Assembly: GCA_003602285.1 (NCBI GenBank)
Contig: QZVU01000004.1
Location: forward strand, 62,001 to 126,000
DNA: 64,000 nucleotides
From: Arthrobacter frigidicola
Lineage (GTDB): Bacteria > Actinomycetota > Actinomycetes > Actinomycetales > Micrococcaceae
Direction: 5' to 3'
Position numbers and translations under genes: made by a program. The notes below the pieces were generated by a model, which saw nothing but the letters and a program-made list of their open reading frames with translations, ran no database searches and was not told where the DNA came from. Below are positions 1 through 7,599 of the stretch, in pieces (within the stretch, counting starts at the first letter, position 1; every line of letters starts with the position of its first letter).

Positions 1-862
1 CGGTGGAGGCCACGACGTCGTGCACATGGCGCCATGCCGCGGCGTAGTCGCCGGCCTCGTTGCCGTTGACCCCTTCCGCCCACGGGTACCAGTTGCCGTT
101 CATCTCGTGGCCGAAGCGCAGCATCACCGGATGGCCCCACTGGGCCAGGGCGGAGCCCCACTGGCGCAGGTACGGGTCGAAGTCCCCGGCGGCGATGCGG
201 TCGAGCGAGTAGGCGGGCTGGGCGGTGCCGCCGCCCCAGAGCCACGGCTCCCAGGTCAGCAGGGTCACGGCGCCGCGGGACCGGACGGCGTCGAGCTCGG
301 CCAGCGGCGGGGCCTGGGCGAAGTCCTTGTAGGACAGGACGACCGACGGCGCCTCGCCGGCGAGCACGGCCACCTCGTCCAGCTCACCGGCGGCCATCGG
401 TCCGCCGGGAGTGCCGGCGCCGAAACGCAGCGGTGCCGTGCGGATCCCCGGCACGGGGGCGGGCCCGGCGGGCGGGGCATAGGTCAGGGTGAAGGGCGCC
501 GAGGCGAGGCTCGAGCCCGCCCGCGCCTCGACGAGCACCGGGCTGCCGGCGTCGGGGATGACAATGCCCGCGGTAAAGGATCCCGACGCGTTGGCGGTGA
601 AGGGCACGGAGGCCGTACCGGCGGTGAGGGTGCCCTTCGATTTTTTGGGGAACCCCGTTCCGGAGACGGTGACCAGGGTCCCGGCGGGTCCGCTGGAGGC
701 GCTCAGGGAGATGGACGCCGTGGCGGCGTGAACCGGCTGGAGTGCCCCGGGTCCGAGCGCCGCAACGACGACGGCAAGGCAGAGGGTGAGCGCGGTGCGC
801 AGCAGGTGTGCCGCCAACCGGCAGGGGATGGGCCGGGCGGTGCCCGGGGAGGCGTGGTGCAT
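1..862 (-). CDS. Secreted GH26-type glycoside hydrolase (3' end beyond window)
   Basis: Partial gene; the first 287 residues are visible and the frame runs off the left edge. Residues about 20-47 are a signal peptide (hydrophobic core, Ala-His-Ala cleavage region). Residues 48-130 look like an Ig/TIG-type beta domain rich in Ser, Thr and Gly. The catalytic domain starts near residue 140. The stretch RFGHEMNGNWYPW (Glu253) is the acid/base motif of GH26 mannanase/glucanase-like enzymes, so it probably cuts an extracellular beta-glycan. The ATG at 862 is preceded by an AAAGGT ribosome site. A c-di-GMP-type riboswitch lies directly upstream, so expression is expected to follow that second messenger. 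The substrate cannot be told because the second catalytic Glu lies outside the window. Confidence 0.8.
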   Translation of the reverse strand, partial: MHHASPGTARPIPCRLAAHLLRTALTLCLAVVVAALGPGALQPVHAATASISLSASSGPAGTLVTVSGTGFPKKSKGTLTAGTASVPFTANASGSFTAGIVIPDAGSPVLVEARAGSSLASAPFTLTYAPPAGPAPVPGIRTAPLRFGAGTPGGPMAAGELDEVAVLAGEAPSVVLSYKDFAQAPPLAELDAVRSRGAVTLLTWEPWLWGGGTAQPAYSLDRIAAGDFDPYLRQWGSALAQWGHPVMLRFGHEMNGNWYPWAEGVNGNEAGDYAAAWRHVHDVVAST

Positions 863-873
863 GGGAGACCTTT

Positions 874-948
874 GCTGTTCGGCAGCCCGGCTGACCGCGA
901 AGGCCCCGTGGCTTTGCGTCACCGGCTCGCACCGGTTTTGCCCTTGTC
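874..948 (-). promoter_or_regulatory. Cyclic di-GMP-I (GEMM) riboswitch
   Basis: Read on the minus strand, the leader contains the GEMM core in order: GGGCAAAACC, a hairpin GGTGCGAGCC, the invariant GACGCAAAGCC, then ACGGGGCC-TTCG-CGGTC and AGCCGGGCTGCCGAA. This is the layout of actinobacterial c-di-GMP-I aptamers. It ends about 12 bases before the start codon of the secreted hydrolase, close enough to act on ribosome access. A GGATAAT-like -10 lies near 1035-1043 on the same strand. Ligand identity (c-di-GMP versus cGAMP) is inferred from the family. Confidence 0.85.
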
Positions 949-1090
949 GAAAGCGGGGCCGCAGCCGCCGCTGGAGGACAGGTTCGCTGCCGCCCTCCCC
1001 TCCATTCTCGAACCACCGGGGGTGCGGCACCAGTGGATTATCCGCAGGAAAGGCACAGGAAAAGCGCGGCATCCGGCCCTGGGCGGGTGG

Positions 1091-1663
1091 CTAGGCGGGA
1101 TTGGGCTGCCAGCGGGTGACTTCGTAGGTCAGGTGGGCGAACTGGGCGAGCTGCTCGGCGCTGCGCAGGCTCAGCCGGTCCGACTGGATGAAGCGCGGCA
1201 GCAGCGGCGCCCCGGCGTCGAGGGTGACCGGGGCAATCGCCACCTGCACCTCATCGAGCAGGTTGGCGTCGAAGAACTGGCCGGCGAGGTCGCCGCCGCC
1301 CATCAGCCAGATGTCCTTGTCCCCCGCGGCCTCGACGAGCTGCGGGTAGACGGCGCCGGGCTCGCCGCAGACGAACCGCACATCGGCGCCGTCCGGCCGG
1401 GGAAGGTCCCGGTTGGTGAAGACGAACGCCGGGCGGTTCCCGTAGAACTCCCGCCACCGTCCGGGGCGGTCGAGGACGCCCTCGGCCTCAAGCATCCACT
1501 CATAGGTCTTCGACCCCTGGACCAGCACCGTGATGCCGTCCAGGAAGTGCCCCTGATGGTAGGGCTCGGGCTGGTCCACGGCGAAGAGCCAGTCCATCGA
1601 ACCCTCCCCGTCGGCGAGGAATCCGTTGAGGGAGGAGGCGGCTCTGTAGATCGTTTTCGTCAT
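1091..1663 (-). CDS. DHFR-like (RibD C-terminal domain) family reductase
   Basis: 190 residues, the usual length for single-domain RibD_C/YyaP-like proteins. The N-terminus (MTKTIYRAASSLNGFLAD) and the later 'WLMGGGDLAGQFFDANLLDE' type stretch are the family hallmarks, forming a dihydrofolate-reductase fold expected to bind NADPH. Members are general reductases of unknown substrate; a true folA role is unlikely because the catalytic layout is that of RibD_C. The gene stands alone between the hydrolase and the LacI regulator. A perfect inverted repeat GCGCTA-AGAC-TAGCGC lies at 1687-1702 just upstream and overlaps a TAGTCT -10-like hexamer on this strand, so it may be an operator. Confidence 0.8.
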   Translation of the reverse strand: MTKTIYRAASSLNGFLADGEGSMDWLFAVDQPEPYHQGHFLDGITVLVQGSKTYEWMLEAEGVLDRPGRWREFYGNRPAFVFTNRDLPRPDGADVRFVCGEPGAVYPQLVEAAGDKDIWLMGGGDLAGQFFDANLLDEVQVAIAPVTLDAGAPLLPRFIQSDRLSLRSAEQLAQFAHLTYEVTRWQPNPA

Positions 1664-1744
1664 GGTACGGGTCCCTTCGGTCCGGTGCGCTAAGACTAGC
1701 GCCTGGGGGCCGCCGAAGGGCCGCCGCCGAAGGAGAGATCCGCT

Positions 1745-2815
1745 TTAAGACGGCACTTTTGCGGTGCCGGAGGGCGGCCCCGAACGCGGCGGCCCGGTTG
1801 ACCTGCGCACCACCACCTCGGGGGCGCCCGGGACCAGCACATCCTCGGGGGGTGCCCCTTCGAGCTGGGCGCAGAGTGCGTCAACGGCCGCCTGCCCCAG
1901 CTCCATCAGCGGCATGGCGATGGCCGTCAGGGGAGGGTGGAGGAATCCGGCGAGGGGGAGGTCGTCATAGGAGATGACGGAGATGTCCCCGGGAATGCGC
2001 AACCCCGCGGCATGGACGGCCGAGAGGACCCCGATCGCCTGATTCAGGGTGCTCGCGTAGATCGCGGTCAGGTCGGGGTGGTCCGCCAGCAGACGGGTGG
2101 CCGCGGCATAGCCGCCCTGCTCGTTGAACTCCCCCGACTCGATCGAGGGTTCCGGAATGCCCGCGGCCGCCGCGGCGCCAAGCAGCCCGGCCCGCCTGCT
2201 CACGGTCGGTGCGAGCTGCTCCGGGCCCGAGACGTGGCCGATCCGCCGGTGCCCCAGCGCGAGCAGGTGGTCCAGGGCGGCCTGGCTGGCCGCCTCGATC
2301 TGCAGCGAGATGTTCCGCCCGGAGCCCGCGACGACGCGGTTCACGAACACGTGCGGAATCCGCGAGTCGGGCAGCATGCCCAACAGCGGGTGGTCGGGGC
2401 GCGCCGAGGCGATCAGGAGCCCGTCCACGCGGTGGCTCGCCACGAGGTCGGCGAACTGCCGGTCCACGCCGAAATCGGCGGAGTCCTCCGCCAGCAGCAT
2501 GGCGAAGCCGCGGACCCGCGCCTGCTGGACGGCGCCGCGGGTGATGCGGGAGTAGACCGGGTTGGTGAGGTCCGGGATGAGCAGGGCAAGGGCGCGGGTA
2601 CTGGCGCCGGCCAGGGCGCGGGCGCCGGTGTGCGGCTGGTAGCCCAGGTCCCGCACCGCGTCGAGGATGCGCGTACGGGTCTCCTCCCGGATGGAGAGGG
2701 TGCGGTCGTTGTTCAGGACCCGGGAAACGACCGATTTTGTGACACCGGCATGGTTGGCCACGTCAATGAGGCGGGACCGCTGTTTCGAGTGGAGCGGAGC
2801 GTCGGCGTCGCGCAC
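1745..2815 (-). CDS. LacI-family transcriptional regulator of the sugar-acid operon
   Basis: 356 residues. The N-terminal LacI helix-turn-helix is clear at residues about 16-35 (IDVANHAGVTKSVVSRVLNN) with the hinge helix near 60-68, followed by a periplasmic-binding-protein-like effector domain (residues 70-335). It is divergent from the six-gene catabolic operon starting at 2993. The 178-base spacer holds a perfect GAAAACCGGTTTTC palindrome typical of LacI operators, so this protein is the probable repressor, released by a sugar-acid intermediate. The effector is not predictable from sequence. The ATG at 2815 is the only start placing the HTH at its usual position. Confidence 0.9.
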   Translation of the reverse strand: MRDADAPLHSKQRSRLIDVANHAGVTKSVVSRVLNNDRTLSIREETRTRILDAVRDLGYQPHTGARALAGASTRALALLIPDLTNPVYSRITRGAVQQARVRGFAMLLAEDSADFGVDRQFADLVASHRVDGLLIASARPDHPLLGMLPDSRIPHVFVNRVVAGSGRNISLQIEAASQAALDHLLALGHRRIGHVSGPEQLAPTVSRRAGLLGAAAAAGIPEPSIESGEFNEQGGYAAATRLLADHPDLTAIYASTLNQAIGVLSAVHAAGLRIPGDISVISYDDLPLAGFLHPPLTAIAMPLMELGQAAVDALCAQLEGAPPEDVLVPGAPEVVVRRSTGPPRSGPPSGTAKVPS

Positions 2816-2848
2816 TGAACCTCCCTTTGAAGCATGCGGCAGTCTGAT

Positions 2849-2865
2849 TCTGCCACAGCGGCAGA
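2849..2865. promoter_or_regulatory. Inverted repeat before the lacI-type gene
   Basis: TCTGCC-ACAGC-GGCAGA is a perfect 6-base inverted repeat with a 5-base centre, 34 bases upstream of the regulator start. It could be a second operator for autoregulation, but it lacks the central CG typical of LacI sites, so this is only a suggestion. Confidence 0.3.
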
Positions 2866-2872
2866 TGTGATG

Positions 2873-2930
2873 TTGACCTCACCCGGGAATCGCCGTAGGG
2901 TTGACGCCGCCGGGGAAAACCGGTTTTCTA
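2873..2930 (+). promoter_or_regulatory. Promoter and LacI-type operator of the sugar-acid operon
   Basis: A TTGACC (2873-2878) with a 17-base spacer to TAGGGT (2896-2901) forms a plausible promoter. A second TTGACG lies at 2901-2906, with TTTCTA at 2925-2930. The 14-base perfect palindrome GAAAACCGGTTTTC (2915-2928) has the central CG and AAACC/GGTTT arms of LacI-family operators. It sits at the start of the transcript or inside the second promoter, where a bound repressor would block transcription. Confidence 0.75.
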
Positions 2931-2992
2931 GGCGCCGGACGGCCCTCCGGGGAAGAGCCGGCTCCTCGGTACCCACGTCCAAAGGAGTGACC

Positions 2993-4081
2993 ATGGCCAA
3001 AGTCGAAACAATGCAGACGGACCTTTACCGGATCCCCCTGCAGCAGACGCTGACCGACAGCATGCACGGGGTGATGCTGGATTTTGAACTCATCACCGTG
3101 CGGGTGACCGACAGCGACGGGGCCGTGGGCCTGGGCTACACCTACACCGTCAACCACGGCGGTGCGGCCGTGGCTGTGATGATCGACCGCTACCTCGCGC
3201 CCCTGCTGCACGGCCAGGACGCCGACCGCATCGAATCGCTGTGGCAGCAGATGTGGTGGGCCCTCCACTACGCGGGCCGCGGGGGACATGTCACCTCGGC
3301 CATCTCCGCAATCGACATCGCCCTGTGGGACCTCAAGGGCAAGAAGGCCCAGCAGCCCCTGTGGCGCCTTTTCGGCGGCTTCGACCCCAGGGTGCCCGTG
3401 TACGCCGGCGGGATCGACCTTCAGCTGCCGATCGAAGACCTGCTCGCCCAGGCCGACGGCTACCAGGAGCACGGCTTCCGTGCCATCAAGATGAAGGTCG
3501 GACGGCCGCAGCTGCGCGAGGACGTCGCCCGGGTGGCCCGGATGCGCGAGCACCTCGGCGAGGACTTCCCCCTGATGGTCGACGCGAACATGAAGTGGAG
3601 CGTCGACGAGTCGATCCGCGCCGCCCACGCGCTCGCCGACTTCAACCTGGTCTGGATCGAGGAGCCCACCATCCCCGACGATTTCGCCGGGTACGCCCGC
3701 ATTGTCCGCGAGGGCCGCCAGCCGATCGCCGGGGGCGAGAACCTCCACACCCTCTACGAATTCCAGCAGGCCATCACCGCCGGTGCCATCACCTTCCCCG
3801 AACCGGACGTCAGCAACTGCGGCGGCTACACCACCTTCCGGAAGGTCAGCGCCCTGGCCGAGGCGCACAACCTCCCCGTCACCTCGCACGGGGTGCACGA
3901 CCTCACGGTCCACGCCCTGGCCGCGGCGCCCAACCGCACCTACATGGAAGCCCACGGGTTCGGGCTCGACGCCTACCTCGCGGCGCCGCTGCGCATCGAG
4001 GACGGCTTCGCCGTGGCCCCCGAACTTCCCGGCCACGGCGTCGAGCTGGACTTTGCGTCCCTCGAAGCGGTGCGAGCATGA
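2993..4081 (+). CDS. Mandelate racemase/enolase-superfamily sugar-acid dehydratase
   Basis: 362 residues from the ATG at 2993, which follows AAAGGAGTGA; the frame is open further upstream but lacks a ribosome site there. The N-terminal capping domain (1-125) precedes the TIM barrel. Active-site residues of the mandelate racemase subgroup are all visible: KxK (Lys166, Lys168), metal ligands Asp197, Glu223 and Glu249, and a His299-Asp272 dyad. Such enzymes remove the alpha-proton of an aldonate or aldarate and eliminate water to a 2-keto-3-deoxy acid. First gene of the operon, 60 bases before the next. With KduD, KDPG aldolase and KDG kinase downstream it probably feeds 2-keto-3-deoxygluconate metabolism. 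The exact substrate (gluconate, galactonate, gulonate or similar) is unknown. Confidence 0.85.
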   Translation: MAKVETMQTDLYRIPLQQTLTDSMHGVMLDFELITVRVTDSDGAVGLGYTYTVNHGGAAVAVMIDRYLAPLLHGQDADRIESLWQQMWWALHYAGRGGHVTSAISAIDIALWDLKGKKAQQPLWRLFGGFDPRVPVYAGGIDLQLPIEDLLAQADGYQEHGFRAIKMKVGRPQLREDVARVARMREHLGEDFPLMVDANMKWSVDESIRAAHALADFNLVWIEEPTIPDDFAGYARIVREGRQPIAGGENLHTLYEFQQAITAGAITFPEPDVSNCGGYTTFRKVSALAEAHNLPVTSHGVHDLTVHALAAAPNRTYMEAHGFGLDAYLAAPLRIEDGFAVAPELPGHGVELDFASLEAVRA

Positions 4082-4141
4082 CGGCCGCGGAGGTCCGGTC
4101 CGGCGGAGAAACGCCGGCAGCACAGCTCCTGGAGGGATGAG

Positions 4142-5116
4142 ATGTCCAATCAGCTGAGAATCGTCATCACCGACTGCGACCACGACTCCATTGCCATTGA
4201 GGAGGACCTGGCCCGCAGCCGCGGCGCCGGCCTCACCCTGGCCTCCTGCCGCACCGAGGACGACGTCATCGCCGCCGCCGCAGGAGCCGACGGGATCCTG
4301 GTGCAGTACGCGCCCATCACGGCCCGGGTGCTCGACGCCCTTCCGGCGCTTCGGGCCGTCGGGCGGTACGGGGTGGGCGTTGACACGGTCGACGTCGACG
4401 CCGCCACGGCCCGCGGCGTCGCAGTGTGCAACGTGCCCGACTACGGGACCGAAGACGTGAGCGACCACGCGGTCGCGCTGGCCCTGACCCTGGCCCGCGG
4501 AGTGACCCAGCTCGACCGGCGCATGCGCGCCGGCGAACACAGCCTGGCCCCGGTGCGGCCGCTGCACCGGACCGCCACCCGGGTCTTCGGCATCGTCGGG
4601 CTCGGGCTCATCGGCTCGGCCACCGCCCGCAAGGCCCGCGGCATCGGGTACACGGTGATCGGCTACGAACCCCGCCTCACCCCCGGCTCGGTCACCCCCG
4701 ACGGCGTTGAGGTCGTCGCCTTCGAGGAGCTCCTTGCCCGCGCCGACGTCGTCTCCCTCCACGTGCCGCTGAACGCCGACACGCACCACCTCATCGACGC
4801 CGGAACCCTCGCAGCCATGAAACCCGGCGCGGTGCTGGTGAACACCTGCCGCGGCGGGGTCGTGGACACCGCGGCGGTGGTGGCGGCCCTGAAATCCGGG
4901 CAGCTCGCCGGGGCGGGCCTCGATGTCTTCGAGCAGGAACCGCTGCCGGAGGGCCACCCCCTCCTGGGCCTCGGGAACGCGGTGCTGACGCCCCACGCCG
5001 CCTGGTACAGCGAGGAGTCCTACGGCGAACTGAAGAGCCGGACCCTCGAGAACGTGCTCGATGTCTGCTCCGGGACGGTTCCGCGCAATATCCTCAACCC
5101 GAAAGTGCTCTCATGA
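4142..5116 (+). CDS. D-isomer-specific 2-hydroxyacid dehydrogenase
   Basis: 324 residues with the split catalytic/NAD-binding layout of this family. The Rossmann motif GLGLIG is at residues 153-158, and the catalytic triad is Arg237 (CRGG), Glu266 and His285 (TPHAAW). The overall sequence resembles the CtBP-like branch rather than phosphoglycerate dehydrogenase; there is no ACT domain. It would interconvert a 2-keto acid and a D-2-hydroxy acid with NAD(H). The ATG has a GGAGGG site a few bases upstream, and the stop overlaps the next gene by 4 bases. Within the operon it may oxidise or reduce a side intermediate of the sugar acid. Confidence 0.87.
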   Translation: MSNQLRIVITDCDHDSIAIEEDLARSRGAGLTLASCRTEDDVIAAAAGADGILVQYAPITARVLDALPALRAVGRYGVGVDTVDVDAATARGVAVCNVPDYGTEDVSDHAVALALTLARGVTQLDRRMRAGEHSLAPVRPLHRTATRVFGIVGLGLIGSATARKARGIGYTVIGYEPRLTPGSVTPDGVEVVAFEELLARADVVSLHVPLNADTHHLIDAGTLAAMKPGAVLVNTCRGGVVDTAAVVAALKSGQLAGAGLDVFEQEPLPEGHPLLGLGNAVLTPHAAWYSEESYGELKSRTLENVLDVCSGTVPRNILNPKVLS

Positions 5117-6168
5117 CCCCCTCCGATTCGACAATGAAGGCCGCCGTGCTCACCGCGCCGGAGACCGTCGCGGTGCAGCAGGTTCCCCTGCCCGAGGTGC
5201 CTGACGGCTGGGCGCTGATCCGGGTCGAATACACGGGCCTGTGCGGCACCGATTTCTCCATCTACCACGGCACCCATCCACGGGCCGCGCCGCCGCTGAT
5301 CCTGGGCCACGAAATCACCGGCACGGTCGCCGTCGCCGCACCGGACGGCCCGGCCGAGGGAACCCGGGTCGTCGTGGAGCCGCTGATCACCTGCGGCACC
5401 TGCGGCCCCTGCACCAGCGGAAACTCCCACGTGTGCTCCAACCTCAACCTCTACGGCATCGACGCGCCGGGCTCGCTGGCCGAATACGTCGCCCTTCCGG
5501 CGCGGGCGCTCCTGCCCGTCGATCCGAAGGTGCCCGCGCGGCAGGCCGCCCTCGCCGAGCCCCTGGCCGTCGCGGTGCACGCCGTCGCCCGGTCCGGACT
5601 GTCGGGGGGCGAGCGCGTCGTCGTCTTCGGCGCCGGCCCGATCGGGCTGCTCACCGCCCTTGTCGCCCGGGAGGCCGGCGCCGGGGAGGTGTTCCTCATC
5701 GAGCCGAGCGAGGACCGCCGGGAGGCGGCCGGGCGGTTCGGTTTCTCCGTCCTCGCACCGGGTGAGGATCCCGCCGGCACCGTCCGCTCAAGGACCGCCG
5801 GTGCCGGCGCCGATATCGTTTTCGACTCCGCGGCCCACCCTTCCGTCGCCGCCGCCCTGTCGGGGGCAGCCCGCGTGCAGGGCACCATCGTGCTCGTCGG
5901 GGTGTACAAGGAGCCGGCGAAGCTCGACCTCCAGGGAATCACCTTCTCCGAGCAGACACTCCTCGGTGTGCGGGTCTACACGCGCCGGGACATGGAACGG
6001 GCTGTCGGGCTGATCGAGGCCGACGTGCTGCAGCTGGGCCGGCTGCCCATCGAGGTCTTCGGCCTCGGCGAGGTGCCCGAGGCCTTCATCAAGGCCATGT
6101 CGGCCGGCGGGGTCCTGAAGGTCCTCGTCGGGTCCGCGGGCGAAGAGAGCGGGGCGGCCGATGTCTGA
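5113..6168 (+). CDS. Zinc-dependent medium-chain polyol/sugar-acid dehydrogenase
   Basis: 351 residues of the zinc MDR superfamily (sorbitol/threonine dehydrogenase/RspB-like). The catalytic zinc ligands are Cys44 (GLCGTD), His66 and Glu67 (GHE). The four structural-zinc cysteines are Cys94, Cys97, Cys100 and Cys108. A GAGPIG nucleotide-binding loop follows near residue 177. It likely oxidises a secondary hydroxyl of a polyol or aldonate, for example at C5, with NAD+; RspB-like enzymes act on L-gulonate. The start overlaps the upstream stop by ATGA, and the gene itself overlaps the kduD-like gene by 8 bases, so all are co-translated. Confidence 0.85.
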   Translation: MTPSDSTMKAAVLTAPETVAVQQVPLPEVPDGWALIRVEYTGLCGTDFSIYHGTHPRAAPPLILGHEITGTVAVAAPDGPAEGTRVVVEPLITCGTCGPCTSGNSHVCSNLNLYGIDAPGSLAEYVALPARALLPVDPKVPARQAALAEPLAVAVHAVARSGLSGGERVVVFGAGPIGLLTALVAREAGAGEVFLIEPSEDRREAAGRFGFSVLAPGEDPAGTVRSRTAGAGADIVFDSAAHPSVAAALSGAARVQGTIVLVGVYKEPAKLDLQGITFSEQTLLGVRVYTRRDMERAVGLIEADVLQLGRLPIEVFGLGEVPEAFIKAMSAGGVLKVLVGSAGEESGAADV

Positions 6169-6916
6169 TCCCTTCGACCTTACCGGGCGCACCGCCGCCA
6201 TCACCGGGGCATCCCGCGGCATCGGCCAGGCCACCGCCCGGGCCCTGCTCGAGGCGGGAGCGGACGTGATCGCCCTGCAGCGCAGTGCGGTCTCCGCCGA
6301 ACTCGAGGAGACCGCCGCGCGGCTGGGCCGCCGCATCGAAACCGTCCCGGTCGACCTCACCAGCGAGGAGTCGATCGCCGGGGCGATCACCGCCGCCCTG
6401 GCCGCCTCCGAGGTGCACATCCTCGTCAACAACGCCGGAACGCAGATCCGGCACGACGCCGTTGAGTTCCCGCTGGCGGACTTCGACACCGTCATGCAGG
6501 TCAACACCCGCGCCGTCTTCCAGCTGTGCCAGGGCTTCGGTGCCCCCATGCTGGCGCGCGGCGAGGGGAAGATCGTGAACCTCGCCTCGATGCTCACCTT
6601 CCAGGGCGGGTTCCGGGTGCCCGCGTACGCGGCGTCCAAGGGCGCCGTCGGACAGCTGACCAAGGCGCTGAGCAACGAATGGGCGGGCCGGGGCGTCAAC
6701 GTCAACGCCGTCGCGCCCGGCTACTTCGCCACCGACATGAACGAGGCCCTCCTGGCCGACGGGAACCGCTCGGCGCAGATCCTCGAGCGCATCCCCGCGG
6801 GACGCTGGGGCAAACCGGACGACCTGACAGGAGGAGTCGTGTTCCTTTCCTCGCGTGCCGCCGACTACATCCACGGCACCATCCTTCCGATCGACGGCGG
6901 GTGGCTGGGCCGATGA
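6161..6916 (+). CDS. kduD: KduD-like 2-deoxy-D-gluconate/2-keto-3-deoxygluconate dehydrogenase
   Basis: 251-residue classical short-chain dehydrogenase. The nucleotide motif TGASRGIG is at residues 15-22, NNAG at 90-93, and the catalytic Ser143, Tyr156 and Lys160 are in place. Whole stretches match my memory of enterobacterial KduD: NLASMLTFQGG, then VPAYAASK, then RIPAGRWG and a final IDGGW. KduD interconverts 2,5-diketo-3-deoxygluconate and 2-keto-3-deoxygluconate in uronate/pectin breakdown. Its presence points to a route passing through a 5-keto or 2-keto-3-deoxy hexonate. Position four of the operon, overlapping both neighbours. Confidence 0.87.
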   Translation: MSDPFDLTGRTAAITGASRGIGQATARALLEAGADVIALQRSAVSAELEETAARLGRRIETVPVDLTSEESIAGAITAALAASEVHILVNNAGTQIRHDAVEFPLADFDTVMQVNTRAVFQLCQGFGAPMLARGEGKIVNLASMLTFQGGFRVPAYAASKGAVGQLTKALSNEWAGRGVNVNAVAPGYFATDMNEALLADGNRSAQILERIPAGRWGKPDDLTGGVVFLSSRAADYIHGTILPIDGGWLGR

Positions 6917-7599
6917 CTTCTCCCGCCTCCCTCCGGCGTCCGGCCGCAGGCCAGGCCCTGCTCCGGAACCCCGTGATCGCGGTGCTCCGCGCGGGCCACG
7001 CGGACCAGTACGCCCCGGTGATCGACGCGCTCCTCGCCGGAGGGGTTACCTCGATCGAGCTGACCCTCAGCACACCCGGCGCACTCGAGGAGCTGCCGCG
7101 GCTCCTCGAACGGTTCGGAACCGAAGCCGAGATCGGCGTGGGTACGGTCACCAGAGTCCAGCAGGCGCGTCAGGCCATCGACGCCGGAGCCGCCTACATC
7201 GTCACCCCCGTGATGGACCTTCCGACCGTGGACCTGTGCGTCGAGCGGGGCCTCCCGGTCTACCCCGGCGGCCTGACCCCCACCGAGCTGCTGGCAGGCT
7301 GGAACGCGGGGGCGACGGCGGTCAAGCTGTTCCCCGCCTCCACCGTGGGTCCCGGGTATATCGGCCAGCTGCGCGGGCCCTTCCCCGACATCTCCGTCAT
7401 TCCCAGCGGCGGCATCGGCATCGCCGACGTGCCCGGCTGGATCGAGGCTGGTGCGCTCGCCGTCAGCCTCGGCGGCCCGCTCCTGCAGGACGCCTTCGCC
7501 GGTGGAAGCCCGGCGGGCCTGATCCAGCGGGCCCGCGAGGTCTCCGACCTGGTGGCCCGGTCACGTCCGGTGCCCGCACCGCGGGGAGCAGAGGAATGA
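6913..7599 (+). CDS. eda: KDPG/KHG aldolase (2-dehydro-3-deoxy-phosphogluconate aldolase)
   Basis: 228 residues from the ATG overlapping the upstream stop (ATGA). It is a TIM-barrel class I aldolase. The Schiff-base lysine is Lys138 in AVKLFPAS, the general base region is Glu49 (SIELTL), and the phosphate-binding GGI loop follows near residue 163. It splits 2-keto-3-deoxy-6-phosphogluconate to pyruvate and glyceraldehyde 3-phosphate, the last step of the pathway encoded here. The N-terminus is about 15 residues longer than the E. coli enzyme, but no better start with a ribosome site is visible. Confidence 0.92.
   Translation: MTSPASLRRPAAGQALLRNPVIAVLRAGHADQYAPVIDALLAGGVTSIELTLSTPGALEELPRLLERFGTEAEIGVGTVTRVQQARQAIDAGAAYIVTPVMDLPTVDLCVERGLPVYPGGLTPTELLAGWNAGATAVKLFPASTVGPGYIGQLRGPFPDISVIPSGGIGIADVPGWIEAGALAVSLGGPLLQDAFAGGSPAGLIQRAREVSDLVARSRPVPAPRGAEE

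Noticed and set aside
20-1693. Plus-strand open frame over the GH26 gene and the DHFR-like gene
   Set aside because: It spans two real minus-strand genes and a riboswitch; its translation is Gly/Arg-rich without any domain.
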